Assembly: GCF_900112935.1 (NCBI RefSeq)
Contig: NZ_FONM01000006.1
Coordinates: 1 to 64,000 of the forward strand
Direction: 5' to 3'
DNA length: 64,000 nt
Source of the DNA: Trichococcus pasteurii
Lineage (GTDB): Bacteria; Bacillota; Bacilli; Lactobacillales; Aerococcaceae
The notes under the pieces are model-generated. The model ran no database searches. It was given only the letters and a program-made list of their open reading frames with translations, and was not told where the DNA came from. Made by a program: the position numbers and the translations under genes. Of this stretch, positions 1 to 7,089 are shown one piece after another; within the stretch, counting starts at the first letter, position 1, and the number at the start of each line of letters is the position of its first letter.

Positions 1-165
1 CTCATCAAGCGTGAAAAATATTACCGTCGTAAATTTACTAGTCGTTCTTCTTTGATTGATATGATTCACAACTATATGGAATATTACAATAATAGACGCA
101 TTCAAAGGAAGCTGCATATCATGACTCCAATGGAGTTTCATGATCAGTATTTCGAGGCAGCCTAA
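1..165 (+). mobile_element. IS3-family transposase (OrfB), C-terminal fragment at window edge
   Basis: An open frame runs from the window edge to TAA at 163-165 and encodes about 54 residues. It contains YYNNRRIQRKL followed by MTPMEFHDQYF, the usual end of IS3/IS150-type DDE transposases (the 'YNN.R.H..L...P' region after the catalytic Glu). The rest of the gene lies outside the window, so intactness cannot be judged. A strong hairpin follows and no clear terminal inverted repeat is visible. Confidence 0.85.
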
Positions 166-173
166 TGAACCCT

Positions 174-218
174 CACGTTTTATGAGTGAAGCGTTTTGTG
201 CTTCGCTCATAAAACGTG
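174..218. terminator. Hairpin after the transposase gene
   Basis: Arms of about 18 bp (cacgttttatgagtgaag and its near-perfect complement) enclose a short loop just after the transposase stop. It probably ends transposase transcription or marks the IS right end. There is no long T-tract. Confidence 0.55.
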
Positions 219-246
219 TGGGCCGCCAAGCGTAAGCGCGGCAGGG

Positions 247-288
247 TTAAAAACGAAAAAAACTGCCCCCACATTACGGGGAGCAGTC
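247..288 (-). terminator. Intrinsic terminator for minus-strand transcription
   Basis: Read on the minus strand, a GC-rich stem (ctgctcccc / ggggcag-like) is followed by TTTTTTT-C-G-TTTTT. The only plausible minus-strand source is the small ORF at 317-451 or a run-through antisense transcript of pgpA. Confidence 0.7.
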
Positions 289-316
289 TGTAAAACTGTT
301 TAAATATTTTACTGTC

Positions 317-451
317 CTATTGACGGGTGGCATACCATACAGAGACGGCCCCTTCTTTTTCGCTTAGCCCAGAATTTTTGGACAGAATCTCCGCCAAATC
401 CGCTCTCTGGCGCAAATAATAAATCAGGAATGCCTCTTCTTTTGTTTTCAC
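317..451 (-). CDS. Possible 44-residue protein, unknown function
   Basis: A GTG at 449-451 preceded by GAGG opens a 44-codon frame that ends 30 bp before a good minus-strand terminator. The product is charged and helix-prone with no recognised motif. A longer TTG-started version would overlap the pgpA ribosome binding site and is less likely. The case rests on the terminator and the ribosome binding site; no family was recognised. It could be a non-coding antisense remnant. Confidence 0.3.
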   Translation of the reverse strand: MKTKEEAFLIYYLRQRADLAEILSKNSGLSEKEGAVSVWYATRQ

Positions 452-469
452 AAACCAATCCTCTATAAT
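442..469 (+). promoter_or_regulatory. Promoter of the pgpA-like gene
   Basis: TTGTTT (442-447), 16 bp, TATAAT (464-469). The ribosome binding site AGGAGG follows at 491-496, before ATG 504. Confidence 0.55.
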
Positions 470-503
470 AAAAGTATCAAATACGAATCCAGGAGGCTTT
501 AAT

Positions 504-1010
504 ATGGTCAAATCAGACAGCGAGTTGCATGCACGAGCGGTGGCTTTGATGAAAGAACGCGGCGTAAGCGTCGAAGATATCGCCGACCTCGTTTTGCATC
601 TCCAAAAATCCTATGTCGACAATCTGACTATGGAGGAATGCATCGAGAACGTTACGGCTGTGTTCCTGAAACGGGAAGTCCAAAACACAATCATAACCGG
701 CATTGAATTGGATAAGCTCGCCGAATCTGGGAATCTGTCCCAGCCACTCGCGGACATTATCCTGAACGACGAAGGCCTCTACGGCATCGATGAAATCCTT
801 GCTCTTTCCATCGTCAACGTATACGGGTCGATCGGCTTCACGAACTACGGATACATCGATAAAGTCAAACCAGGCATTCTCCAGAAACTGAACGACAAAT
901 CCGATTCGGAGTGCCACACCTTCCTCGATGACATCGTAGGCGCCATCGCCGCAGCCGCAGCCAGCCGTATCGCCCACGACAACCCAAACAAAAGCGACAT
1001 AATGAAATAG
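504..1010 (+). CDS. Phosphatidylglycerophosphatase A family protein (YutG-like)
   Basis: The 168-residue protein matches the short Firmicute YutG/PgpA-like family, which has no obvious membrane segments, unlike the membrane form of E. coli PgpA. Signature stretches are YGIDEILALSIVNVYGSIG and FLDDIVGAIAAAAASR (Asp pair DD near residue 140). Family members dephosphorylate phosphatidylglycerophosphate or a related lipid or head-group phosphate; the exact substrate is inferred. ATG 504 has AGGAGG at 491-496. It is monocistronic, with its own promoter. Confidence 0.85.
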   Translation: MVKSDSELHARAVALMKERGVSVEDIADLVLHLQKSYVDNLTMEECIENVTAVFLKREVQNTIITGIELDKLAESGNLSQPLADIILNDEGLYGIDEILALSIVNVYGSIGFTNYGYIDKVKPGILQKLNDKSDSECHTFLDDIVGAIAAAAASRIAHDNPNKSDIMK

Positions 1011-1145
1011 AGTGTGATGATTCGCGGGAGGGGATGAGCACTAAGAGGCTATTACGAGAACGGACGCTTTTTGTCCGTGTGTGTTAGTCAGCTTAGGCGG
1101 AGATTTCTGGGATTCAGAACACGTTTTAGAGATTTTGTTAGGATG

Positions 1146-1213
1146 CACTGTGGTCGCAAGCGCCCAAGTGTATCATGTCTCTAAGCGATTAAAAATCGCA
1201 AGAGCCATGACAA
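1146..1213. repeat. Modular palindromic repeat, copy C (inner module only)
   Basis: The stretch from about 1165 to 1213 can be folded into a hairpin (tcatg.ctctaagcgatt against its complement). It is nearly identical to 47669-47717 inside the larger repeat upstream of an RpiR gene, with only a few substitutions over 49 bp; CACTGTG is also shared upstream. No gene is present in 1011-1236. Confidence 0.75.
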
Positions 1214-1232
1214 AATCGAGCACCCAGTCAAA

Positions 1233-1285
1233 ACAAAAACCAGCTTGAGCTGCCATCAAACAAGATGGCAGCTCAAGCTGGTTTA
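1233..1285. terminator. Terminator of the DUF1461 gene (21-bp perfect stem)
   Basis: Arms 1237-1257 and 1264-1284 are perfect complements with a 6-nt loop, starting 4 bp after the DUF1461 stop. On the minus strand TTTTTGTTTT follows; the plus strand also has TTTATTTTA, so it could act both ways. Confidence 0.85.
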
Positions 1286-1287
1286 TT

Positions 1288-1920
1288 TTATGTTGTTTTC
1301 ACTTTCCTGCGTACCCAAAAGTACAACAGCACAAGCGCTAGTTCAAGCAGCACGAAGACCAGCACAAAGCAGTGCATGAAGAAATCCTGCGGCAACGCCA
1401 AAATGATCGGATCTGTCCGTGCATCAAAGATCCAGGCATCATTATTGAAGAAGACACCGTGGAACGCGACAAACAAACGGTCGAAGTTCATGAATATCAC
1501 AGTCAAAGCCACCAATGGAGCAGCGATCATCAGCCGCAACGGATTCAACATGCGCCAGTAGCCCTGCTCTTTTTTCACCATCCGCAAAAACAATACGGTT
1601 GCGGCGGCCGACACACCCAAGACGGCGTAATCCAACAGGAACAATCTTTTCACCTCATGAAAATGGAACAGGCCGCTTTCGGATGCCGGGAAATCAGGCA
1701 TTTTCAATTCCGCAATCCATGGCAAATTCAGATACTGCATCAGGATGCGGTAATTATCCAGTATGACGTCTTTCGAAAATCCGGTCATCTGTTCAATGTT
1801 CAGGTAATCGATATCGAAGCTGTAGAGCGGGGTGAAGTTGATCGTAAAAGCGATGCTTGCACTCAGCACCAGAAAAAAAATTGCTGTGTATCCGAAAAAA
1901 TATTTCAGCTTTTGCACCAT
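1288..1920 (-). CDS. TIGR01906/DUF1461 integral membrane protein
   Basis: The 210-residue protein has an N-terminal hydrophobic helix (about residues 10-30), an extracytoplasmic segment, and three further helices (around 100-120, 130-150 and 175-200), the pattern of the DUF1461 family that usually sits beside yutF. Function is unknown. ATG 1918-1920 was chosen because it lies 2 bp after the yutF stop with GGGAAG upstream; a GTG 15 bp earlier is possible. It is the last gene of a five-gene minus-strand operon. Confidence 0.8.
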   Translation of the reverse strand: MVQKLKYFFGYTAIFFLVLSASIAFTINFTPLYSFDIDYLNIEQMTGFSKDVILDNYRILMQYLNLPWIAELKMPDFPASESGLFHFHEVKRLFLLDYAVLGVSAAATVLFLRMVKKEQGYWRMLNPLRLMIAAPLVALTVIFMNFDRLFVAFHGVFFNNDAWIFDARTDPIILALPQDFFMHCFVLVFVLLELALVLLYFWVRRKVKTT

Positions 1921-1922
1921 CA

Positions 1923-2690
1923 CTACACTTCCCACTCGGACAGATCATTGATGATGTAGGTTGGTTGCTCATCCTTGCCTTCGATGTCCACCAACTGGGA
2001 GAATCCTGTCAAGACCATCAACGTGTCCACACCATAATGGACACCGGCCAGGATATCTGTATTATAGTTATCCCCGACCATGATGACATCTTCTTTCTCC
2101 AACTGCATCCTTTTGATGGCGCCTGCCATTATAGTTGGATACGGCTTTCCGATGATCAACGGTTCTTTCTGGGTGCAAGCCTTCAGAAAGGCAGTCAAAG
2201 CACCGGCTCCTGGAATAAAGCCTCGTTCGGTCGGCAAATTGGTATCCGGGTTCGTCGCAACAAACTTAGCTCCTTTTTGGATGGCCAAACAAGCAGTCTC
2301 CAATTGCTGATACGTAACCCCGCGATCCAACGCCTGCAGGACAAAATCAGGATCTTCATCCACCATCTCAAAACCGGCTGACTGCACCTCCTCCTTCAAA
2401 GAGGCTTCACCGACGACAAGAACCTTTTTGCCGATGTTCAATTCATTCAGGTGATCCAATGCCGCCATGGCGCTGGTGTAGATATGATCTTCCGTCACAT
2501 CGATCTGGAAGTTTTGCAAAAGGTTCTCTTTTACCTCTGCGGCAGTCTTGGTTGCATTGTTTGTGACGAACAGGAACGGTATGTTTTTATCCTGAAGTTC
2601 TTTGACGAAGATTTCCGCTGTCGGGATGCGCTCAGCACCTTTATACACGGTTCCGTCAAGATCGATTAAATAACCTTTGTACTTTTTGAT
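1923..2690 (-). CDS. yutF: HAD-family (NagD/YutF-type) phosphatase with a probable ATC start codon
   Basis: This 255-residue haloacid-dehalogenase phosphatase is of the TIGR01457 type. The nucleophile motif DLDGT (residues 10-14) is only included if translation starts at ATC 2688-2690 (or the ATC just before it), 8 nt after AGGAGG; no ATG, GTG or TTG lies in frame there. The first GTG (codon 15) would remove the catalytic Asp. The distal motif VGDNYNTDI and the cap domain are intact. Known family members act on sugar phosphates or nucleotides. The gene follows yutD by 16 bp. Confidence 0.85.
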   Translation of the reverse strand: MKKYKGYLIDLDGTVYKGAERIPTAEIFVKELQDKNIPFLFVTNNATKTAAEVKENLLQNFQIDVTEDHIYTSAMAALDHLNELNIGKKVLVVGEASLKEEVQSAGFEMVDEDPDFVLQALDRGVTYQQLETACLAIQKGAKFVATNPDTNLPTERGFIPGAGALTAFLKACTQKEPLIIGKPYPTIMAGAIKRMQLEKEDVIMVGDNYNTDILAGVHYGVDTLMVLTGFSQLVDIEGKDEQPTYIINDLSEWEV

Positions 2691-2706
2691 GATATTCTCC
2701 TCCTGA

Positions 2707-3426
2707 TCACTGCTCTATCTTTTTGATTTGGAAACTTTTCTTCTCGCCCTTAGCAGGTCGGGTTGTTGTCGTTTTAGGTTTATCCTTTGGCTGGGAGTCC
2801 TTCGCGTTCACATCTTTGATCACAAACCCTTTTTTCTTCGCTTGGCTTTTTGGTCTTTCGGCATTTTTTGTTTCTTTATTTTTGTTTGGTTGAATCGGAG
2901 CAGGGATTGGCTGGGCAACCGTTCGGGCAGCTGTATCGGCTGGCAATTCTTCTCTGTTTGCTTCACGATTTTTCCGCTTGCGATTGCGCTTGGTTTTTGT
3001 GATTTTTTCTTTCTCCGCTCGCGTTTTTTCGATCACGAAATAGGCACAACCAAAATTACAGTATTCATAGAGATAATCCTCCAGGAAGCTGATTTTCTTA
3101 TCTTGGGATACCTTGCTGTTGTTGTTTCTGTAAAAGCCCTTGAGACGTAACTGATCATAGCCCCAATCCCCGACGATGTAATCGTACTTACTCAAAATGG
3201 ACGTATATCTCCCGGCTAACGCTTCAGCATCAAAGCCTTCACGGTGATTGATACTCAATTCGTATTCTTGAGTACCCACCAAAAGACGGTTATCGTCCAA
3301 TAACTTAACCATTTCTTCCTCTTCTTTACGGTCTATTGTTTCCGACCCACTATCATCCGCAATAGTTTCCAGTAAGGAGTCAACTTGTGTTTTCAATGAC
3401 TCATCCACAAATTCCTTTTTATCCAC
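2707..3426 (-). CDS. yutD: YutD-like DUF1027 protein with basic tail
   Basis: A 239-residue protein. Residues about 50-135 are the DUF1027 domain (DYIVGDWGYDQLRLKGFY, FLEDYLYEYCNFGCAYFVI). The last 100 residues are a low-complexity Lys/Arg/Pro/Thr tail, probably disordered and nucleic-acid or membrane binding by charge (inference). The family function is unknown; its constant position between yunD and yutF in Firmicutes suggests a shared housekeeping role. Confidence 0.85.
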   Translation of the reverse strand: MDKKEFVDESLKTQVDSLLETIADDSGSETIDRKEEEEMVKLLDDNRLLVGTQEYELSINHREGFDAEALAGRYTSILSKYDYIVGDWGYDQLRLKGFYRNNNSKVSQDKKISFLEDYLYEYCNFGCAYFVIEKTRAEKEKITKTKRNRKRKNREANREELPADTAARTVAQPIPAPIQPNKNKETKNAERPKSQAKKKGFVIKDVNAKDSQPKDKPKTTTTRPAKGEKKSFQIKKIEQ

Positions 3427-3435
3427 GATAGCACC

Positions 3436-4824
3436 TCACTTTTCTCTCATTATAGGAAATTTATCTTCTAAATGCAGACCGAACACGTCCCTAAGGAAAT
3501 ACGGGAACAGCAGACGGCTGCGGCCTTCGTTTTCAATTGTCGGGAAATAGCTGATGTAGCGGAAATGGTCCACCGTCACAAAGGTGATGTCTTCCTCATC
3601 GGAAAGCTCCCGGCCTTCCAACATCACGCGGTTCGTAATCGGTTCGACTTCGAACCCCCGGTAGCAGAGCTCCCCGAATACCCTTCCCCGGAAACCCATG
3701 CCGGTTATTTCCTTCGCCATCAGTTCTTCGCGCTGCGATTCCATTTCATCAATCATGACTTTAAAATCCCGCCCCGTCAGCGTGCATTCCAGCAGGCGCA
3801 TCGGATGCGGCAGGATTTGGTGGAGATGATTCTTGGTGATGATACCTTGAGGCAAATCTTCCAGGAACAGTCCGGAGTTCAGTATGCCGAATGGCGTACC
3901 GGCATATTCGGTCACAGCGTCCAATCCCAACAGCAACAAATCACTGATGTGGCCTTCGTCCGCATTGAGCCGGTTCGGGTTGTCCGCGATCGGAATCGCA
4001 GACAGCAGTTCCTCTCCGCGCTGTTGCAGTTCCTCGACTTCCGCTCGATCGCCAGGTTCTTCCGGCAGATCCGCCGCTTCAATCAATTCGGCCTTGCGAT
4101 CCAGAATCCTGTCGGAATCATAGCTGACCGTTACATGACCGATGTATTTTCCGAACTTGCCCGCTCCCAGCAACAAGGAATCATCCACATGCTTGCCTTC
4201 CGGCAGTACATGGTGAGTATGCGCTCCGATGATGATCGGAATAGAACGGTACATTTCGCCGATATGGATGTCCTCGATGATGCCGACGTGCGACAAAAGG
4301 ATGATCAAATCGACGGACGGCGCTACTTTCAACAAAATTTTCGGCAGAACTTCATCCGATTCCTTAGGGTCCCAACCGTTCGGGACATAACTGAGGTAGA
4401 GCGGTGCCGTCAGACCGATGATGCCGACCTTCAATCCGCTGGACAAGGTCTTGATCAGATAAGGCTGCGCCCAAGTCGGCAGAGCATCCGTCTCCGGATC
4501 GTAGAGATTCGCCAACACAACCGGAAATTCGGCATTATCATAAAGTTCGTCCAGTTGGCGTTTGTCGTTGCCTATTCCTTCATTGTTCCCAATCGTCACC
4601 GCATCAAACGGAATTTGGTTCAACAACTCGATGTTCGCTTTACCGTTGGTGGCCTCCGTCAAAGGGTGCACCCGATCGCACGCGTCGCCGATGTCGAAAA
4701 GAAGCACCTCTTCTCCATTTTTTTCATGGAAGGTTTTCTTTTCCAACAAAAAGCGCCTGATCTTCGGCCAATTATCAAAATGTGAATGCAGATCATTGAT
4801 ATGATAAATGTGCAATTTTTTCAT
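3436..4824 (-). CDS. yunD: Cytoplasmic metallophosphatase / 5'-nucleotidase (YunD type)
   Basis: A 462-residue UshA-like enzyme without signal peptide. It has the calcineurin-like metal ligands NDLHSHF (10-16), DIGDACD, GNNEG, LLSHVG and GAHTHHV, and a C-terminal 5'-nucleotidase domain. It likely removes phosphate from nucleotides or related phosphates inside the cell. It sits 9 bp before yutD and 39 bp after ybaK in the same operon. Confidence 0.85.
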   Translation of the reverse strand: MKKLHIYHINDLHSHFDNWPKIRRFLLEKKTFHEKNGEEVLLFDIGDACDRVHPLTEATNGKANIELLNQIPFDAVTIGNNEGIGNDKRQLDELYDNAEFPVVLANLYDPETDALPTWAQPYLIKTLSSGLKVGIIGLTAPLYLSYVPNGWDPKESDEVLPKILLKVAPSVDLIILLSHVGIIEDIHIGEMYRSIPIIIGAHTHHVLPEGKHVDDSLLLGAGKFGKYIGHVTVSYDSDRILDRKAELIEAADLPEEPGDRAEVEELQQRGEELLSAIPIADNPNRLNADEGHISDLLLLGLDAVTEYAGTPFGILNSGLFLEDLPQGIITKNHLHQILPHPMRLLECTLTGRDFKVMIDEMESQREELMAKEITGMGFRGRVFGELCYRGFEVEPITNRVMLEGRELSDEEDITFVTVDHFRYISYFPTIENEGRSRLLFPYFLRDVFGLHLEDKFPIMREK

Positions 4825-4863
4825 GATACGTTCTCCTTTTCCGTTGACAAAGAGGAACGTGCT

Positions 4864-5367
4864 TCATTCATCTTTCTCTTGTGTTATCTTTTCAACTTTA
4901 GCGTGCGCAACGGCAATCAGATCGGCCGGGCTGATTTCGATCTGCGTTCCGCGTTTGCCTCCGGATACGAGCACGCTCTTTTCATCAAGGATGTGATGCG
5001 AAAAATAGGTAGGGAAAGCTTTCTTCATCCCGACCGGCGAGCAGCCGCCCCGGATGTAGCCGGTCGTCGCTTCCAGATCCTTCAACGGCAGCATTTCGAT
5101 CCGTTTATTGCCGCTGACTTTCGCAAAAGCCTTCAGGTCCAGCTCGTTCTGCGCCGGGATGACCCCAACAACGACACCGGTCTTATCGCCGACCGCTACG
5201 ATGGTTTTGTATACCGCTCCGGCATCCTGACTCATTTTCTCAAGGACGGATAGCGCATCAAGGTGGTCCTCCGACCAAGCGTATTCGTGGATTGTATAAG
5301 CGCGCTTCTGCTTATCCAGCATGCGCATCGCATTTGTTTTGGTGATTTTCTTATTTTTCACTGTCAT
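4864..5367 (-). CDS. ybaK: Cys-tRNA(Pro)/Cys-tRNA deacylase, YbaK/EbsC type
   Basis: A 167-residue editing-domain protein of the YbaK/ProX superfamily. It hydrolyses Cys-tRNA(Pro) made in error by ProRS. The conserved features are the KTIVAVGD strand (residues about 54-61, containing the functional Lys) and the GGCSPVGMKK loop. It is the first gene of the ybaK-yunD-yutD-yutF-DUF1461 operon; no convincing promoter was found upstream. Confidence 0.9.
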   Translation of the reverse strand: MTVKNKKITKTNAMRMLDKQKRAYTIHEYAWSEDHLDALSVLEKMSQDAGAVYKTIVAVGDKTGVVVGVIPAQNELDLKAFAKVSGNKRIEMLPLKDLEATTGYIRGGCSPVGMKKAFPTYFSHHILDEKSVLVSGGKRGTQIEISPADLIAVAHAKVEKITQEKDE

Positions 5368-5453
5368 CTTTCCTTTTTATCTGATACTGCTTATTTTACC
5401 ATATGTATAGGGATTGCATCCGGAAAAAGTGATTTATCGGGCATAAAAAAGCG

Positions 5454-5500
5454 CAAAAAAAGTGACTCCCCAGCCAGATGCTGTGGCAGTCACTTTTTTG
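5454..5500. terminator. Bidirectional terminator after the MarR gene
   Basis: The stem AAAAAGTGACT / AGTCACTTTTT with an inner paired segment separates the MarR gene from ybaK. T-tracts are present in both directions. Confidence 0.8.
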
Positions 5501-5516
5501 TTATGCTGAATTGTGG

Positions 5517-5960
5517 TCAATGCTCCAAATTTTCGGCATGGACCCCGACTCTTTTGGCCAAGTCGATGAACGTTTCAACTTCTTTATCTGAAAGGACAGA
5601 AAAAATTTCTGCGATATACGCAGCATGCAATGGGAAAATGCGGTCCATCAATTTGCGTCCTTCTTCAGTAATGGCTGTGAATATAACGCGGCGATCAGTT
5701 GCACATGGGATGCGTTGCACCAGCCCTTTGCTCTCTAATTTATCGACAACGTACGTCAAACTGCTGCTGGCAAGCAAGACTTTCTTTCCGATGTTTTGGA
5801 TCGGTTGTTCCCCTTTATGGTACAACAATTCCATCACGGCGAATTCGGAGAAATTCAAACCTTGTTTCATCATATCTTTCTTCAGTTTGTCCTGTACATG
5901 TTGGGATGATTTAAATAACACAGTAAGGGCCTTTAAAGTATCGCGATCTGTTGCAGACAT
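5517..5960 (-). CDS. MarR-family regulator, MhqR-like
   Basis: A 147-residue winged-helix regulator. The core ELLYHKGEQPIQNIGKKVLLASSSLTYVVDKLESKGLVQR is close to what I recall of the B. subtilis MhqR (YkvE) group, which senses quinones or electrophiles. There are no cysteines at all in the protein, so a thiol switch is excluded. It has its own promoter with an overlapping palindrome (next entry), consistent with autorepression. No obvious target gene (dioxygenase, azoreductase) is adjacent. Confidence 0.8.
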   Translation of the reverse strand: MSATDRDTLKALTVLFKSSQHVQDKLKKDMMKQGLNFSEFAVMELLYHKGEQPIQNIGKKVLLASSSLTYVVDKLESKGLVQRIPCATDRRVIFTAITEEGRKLMDRIFPLHAAYIAEIFSVLSDKEVETFIDLAKRVGVHAENLEH

Positions 5961-5980
5961 CGTAACACCACCTCCCTTTA

Positions 5981-6028
5981 ATATTTCGATTTCGAAAGAA
6001 TAATATCACGAATAATAAGGTTTGTCAA
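5981..6028 (-). promoter_or_regulatory. MarR promoter with overlapping operator
   Basis: On the minus strand TTGACA (6023-6028), 17 bp, TATTAT (6000-6005). An imperfect palindrome covers 5981-6006, centred on the perfect TTTCGAAA (5990-5997), so the regulator would block the -10 region and transcription start. Confidence 0.75.
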
Positions 6029-6070
6029 AATATACAAACGCTTGCACGATGGGAATAATAGCAATCGCTG

Positions 6071-6117
6071 CAAAAAAAAAAGCGTACGGCTGGACATCGA
6101 AAAGCCCAACGTACGGT
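6071..6117 (-). terminator. Terminator of the 6130-6528 gene
   Basis: CGTACG-based stem followed on the minus strand by an uninterrupted run of more than 8 T. Confidence 0.8.
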
Positions 6118-6129
6118 TTTTATAAAGAA

Positions 6130-6528
6130 TCATGAGAGCTGATCATTCCACCTGAAATACAAAACAATCAGGTAAAGGATCAACGTCAACAACATGGCTA
6201 CGGCAACATAATACCCGTAGAGCACGACGTCGAGGAATATCAGACCGTCGGATATCAGCGGCGACAGGATGATTCCTGCCAAAAAAATCAGTTCCGCTGC
6301 GAGCAAGAGCAATACTTTAGATTGCCTGAACCTGAACAGCAGAAAATACGTAAGCAAAATCAGGATACATAAAAATAGCACGGAGTAGTTTTGTGAATAA
6401 AACCGATAGCCTGAAGTCGGGTCCAACGCGAACGTCGCATAGTTCGGAAGCAGGATCCAAGGCATAAACAGACTGATTCCAAAAACGGCAAACAGTAAAC
6501 CCAAAATTACAAGAGATGTATTTTTCAT
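6130..6528 (-). CDS. Small membrane protein, unknown function
   Basis: A 132-residue protein made of four predicted membrane helices (about 7-27, 48-66, 72-92 and 100-125) with little outside them. No family was recognised. It is monocistronic, divergent from the YbaN-like gene, with a shared intergenic region containing a palindrome at 6591-6608. Confidence 0.6.
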   Translation of the reverse strand: MKNTSLVILGLLFAVFGISLFMPWILLPNYATFALDPTSGYRFYSQNYSVLFLCILILLTYFLLFRFRQSKVLLLLAAELIFLAGIILSPLISDGLIFLDVVLYGYYVAVAMLLTLILYLIVLYFRWNDQLS

Positions 6529-6590
6529 AATAGCTCCTTCTCGGTAATGAATCAGGACTTCCCTAATACACGCGCTCCGCCAAATGTACT

Positions 6591-6608
6591 ATACTATCCG
6601 AATAGTAT
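6591..6608. promoter_or_regulatory. 18-bp palindrome between divergent membrane-protein genes
   Basis: ATACTAT-CCGA-ATAGTAT, 7-bp perfect arms. It looks like an operator for a dimeric repressor or for divergent promoter control; the regulator is unknown. Confidence 0.5.
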
Positions 6609-6697
6609 ATCACAAACAATCTTCATTACGACGATATTGTTAACTATAAGCAACAAAAATCATCTGGTTTTCGCCAGACTTGAAGGAGACTATCCAT

Positions 6698-7060
6698 TTG
6701 AAAAAGTATCTATATATCGCATTAGGGTCATTAACATTCGGACTCGGGACTGTCGGGATATTCCTGCCATTCCTGCCTACAACTGTCTTCTATCTGCTGA
6801 CCGGCTTCTTCTGGGTCCACAGTTCGGACCGTCTGCATCAGCAATTCGTCGAATCGGAAAAATACAAACAATACATCGAGGAGCCGTTAGTAAAGAAAAA
6901 CATCACGAACCCAGGAATGGTCCGGATGTTCGCGATGTTGCTCTTCGTCTTTGCAATCCCTTTTGCGCTGACCGACAGCGCGTTGTTGCGCATCCTACTG
7001 ATAATCGTATACTTGGCCCACCTGATCGGTTTGACCTGGCATCTGCGGTTCAGGAAATAG
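6698..7060 (+). CDS. YbaN-like DUF454 inner-membrane protein
   Basis: A 120-residue DUF454 protein. GSLTFGLGTVGIFLPFLPTT (residues about 10-29) and FWVHSSDRLHQQF are family hallmarks, with two further helices at the C-terminus. TTG 6698 was chosen because AAGGAG lies at 6683-6688. Function is unknown; homologues are widespread. Confidence 0.8.
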   Translation: MKKYLYIALGSLTFGLGTVGIFLPFLPTTVFYLLTGFFWVHSSDRLHQQFVESEKYKQYIEEPLVKKNITNPGMVRMFAMLLFVFAIPFALTDSALLRILLIIVYLAHLIGLTWHLRFRK

Positions 7061-7089
7061 CAACGATTACGTCAATCTCCAACGTCAGA

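Noticed and set aside
3472-4785. Long plus-strand ORF (437 codons) opposite yunD
   Set aside because: The minus frame carries all metallophosphatase motifs with a good ribosome binding site; the plus frame is rich in Arg/Gln/His runs and has no family features.
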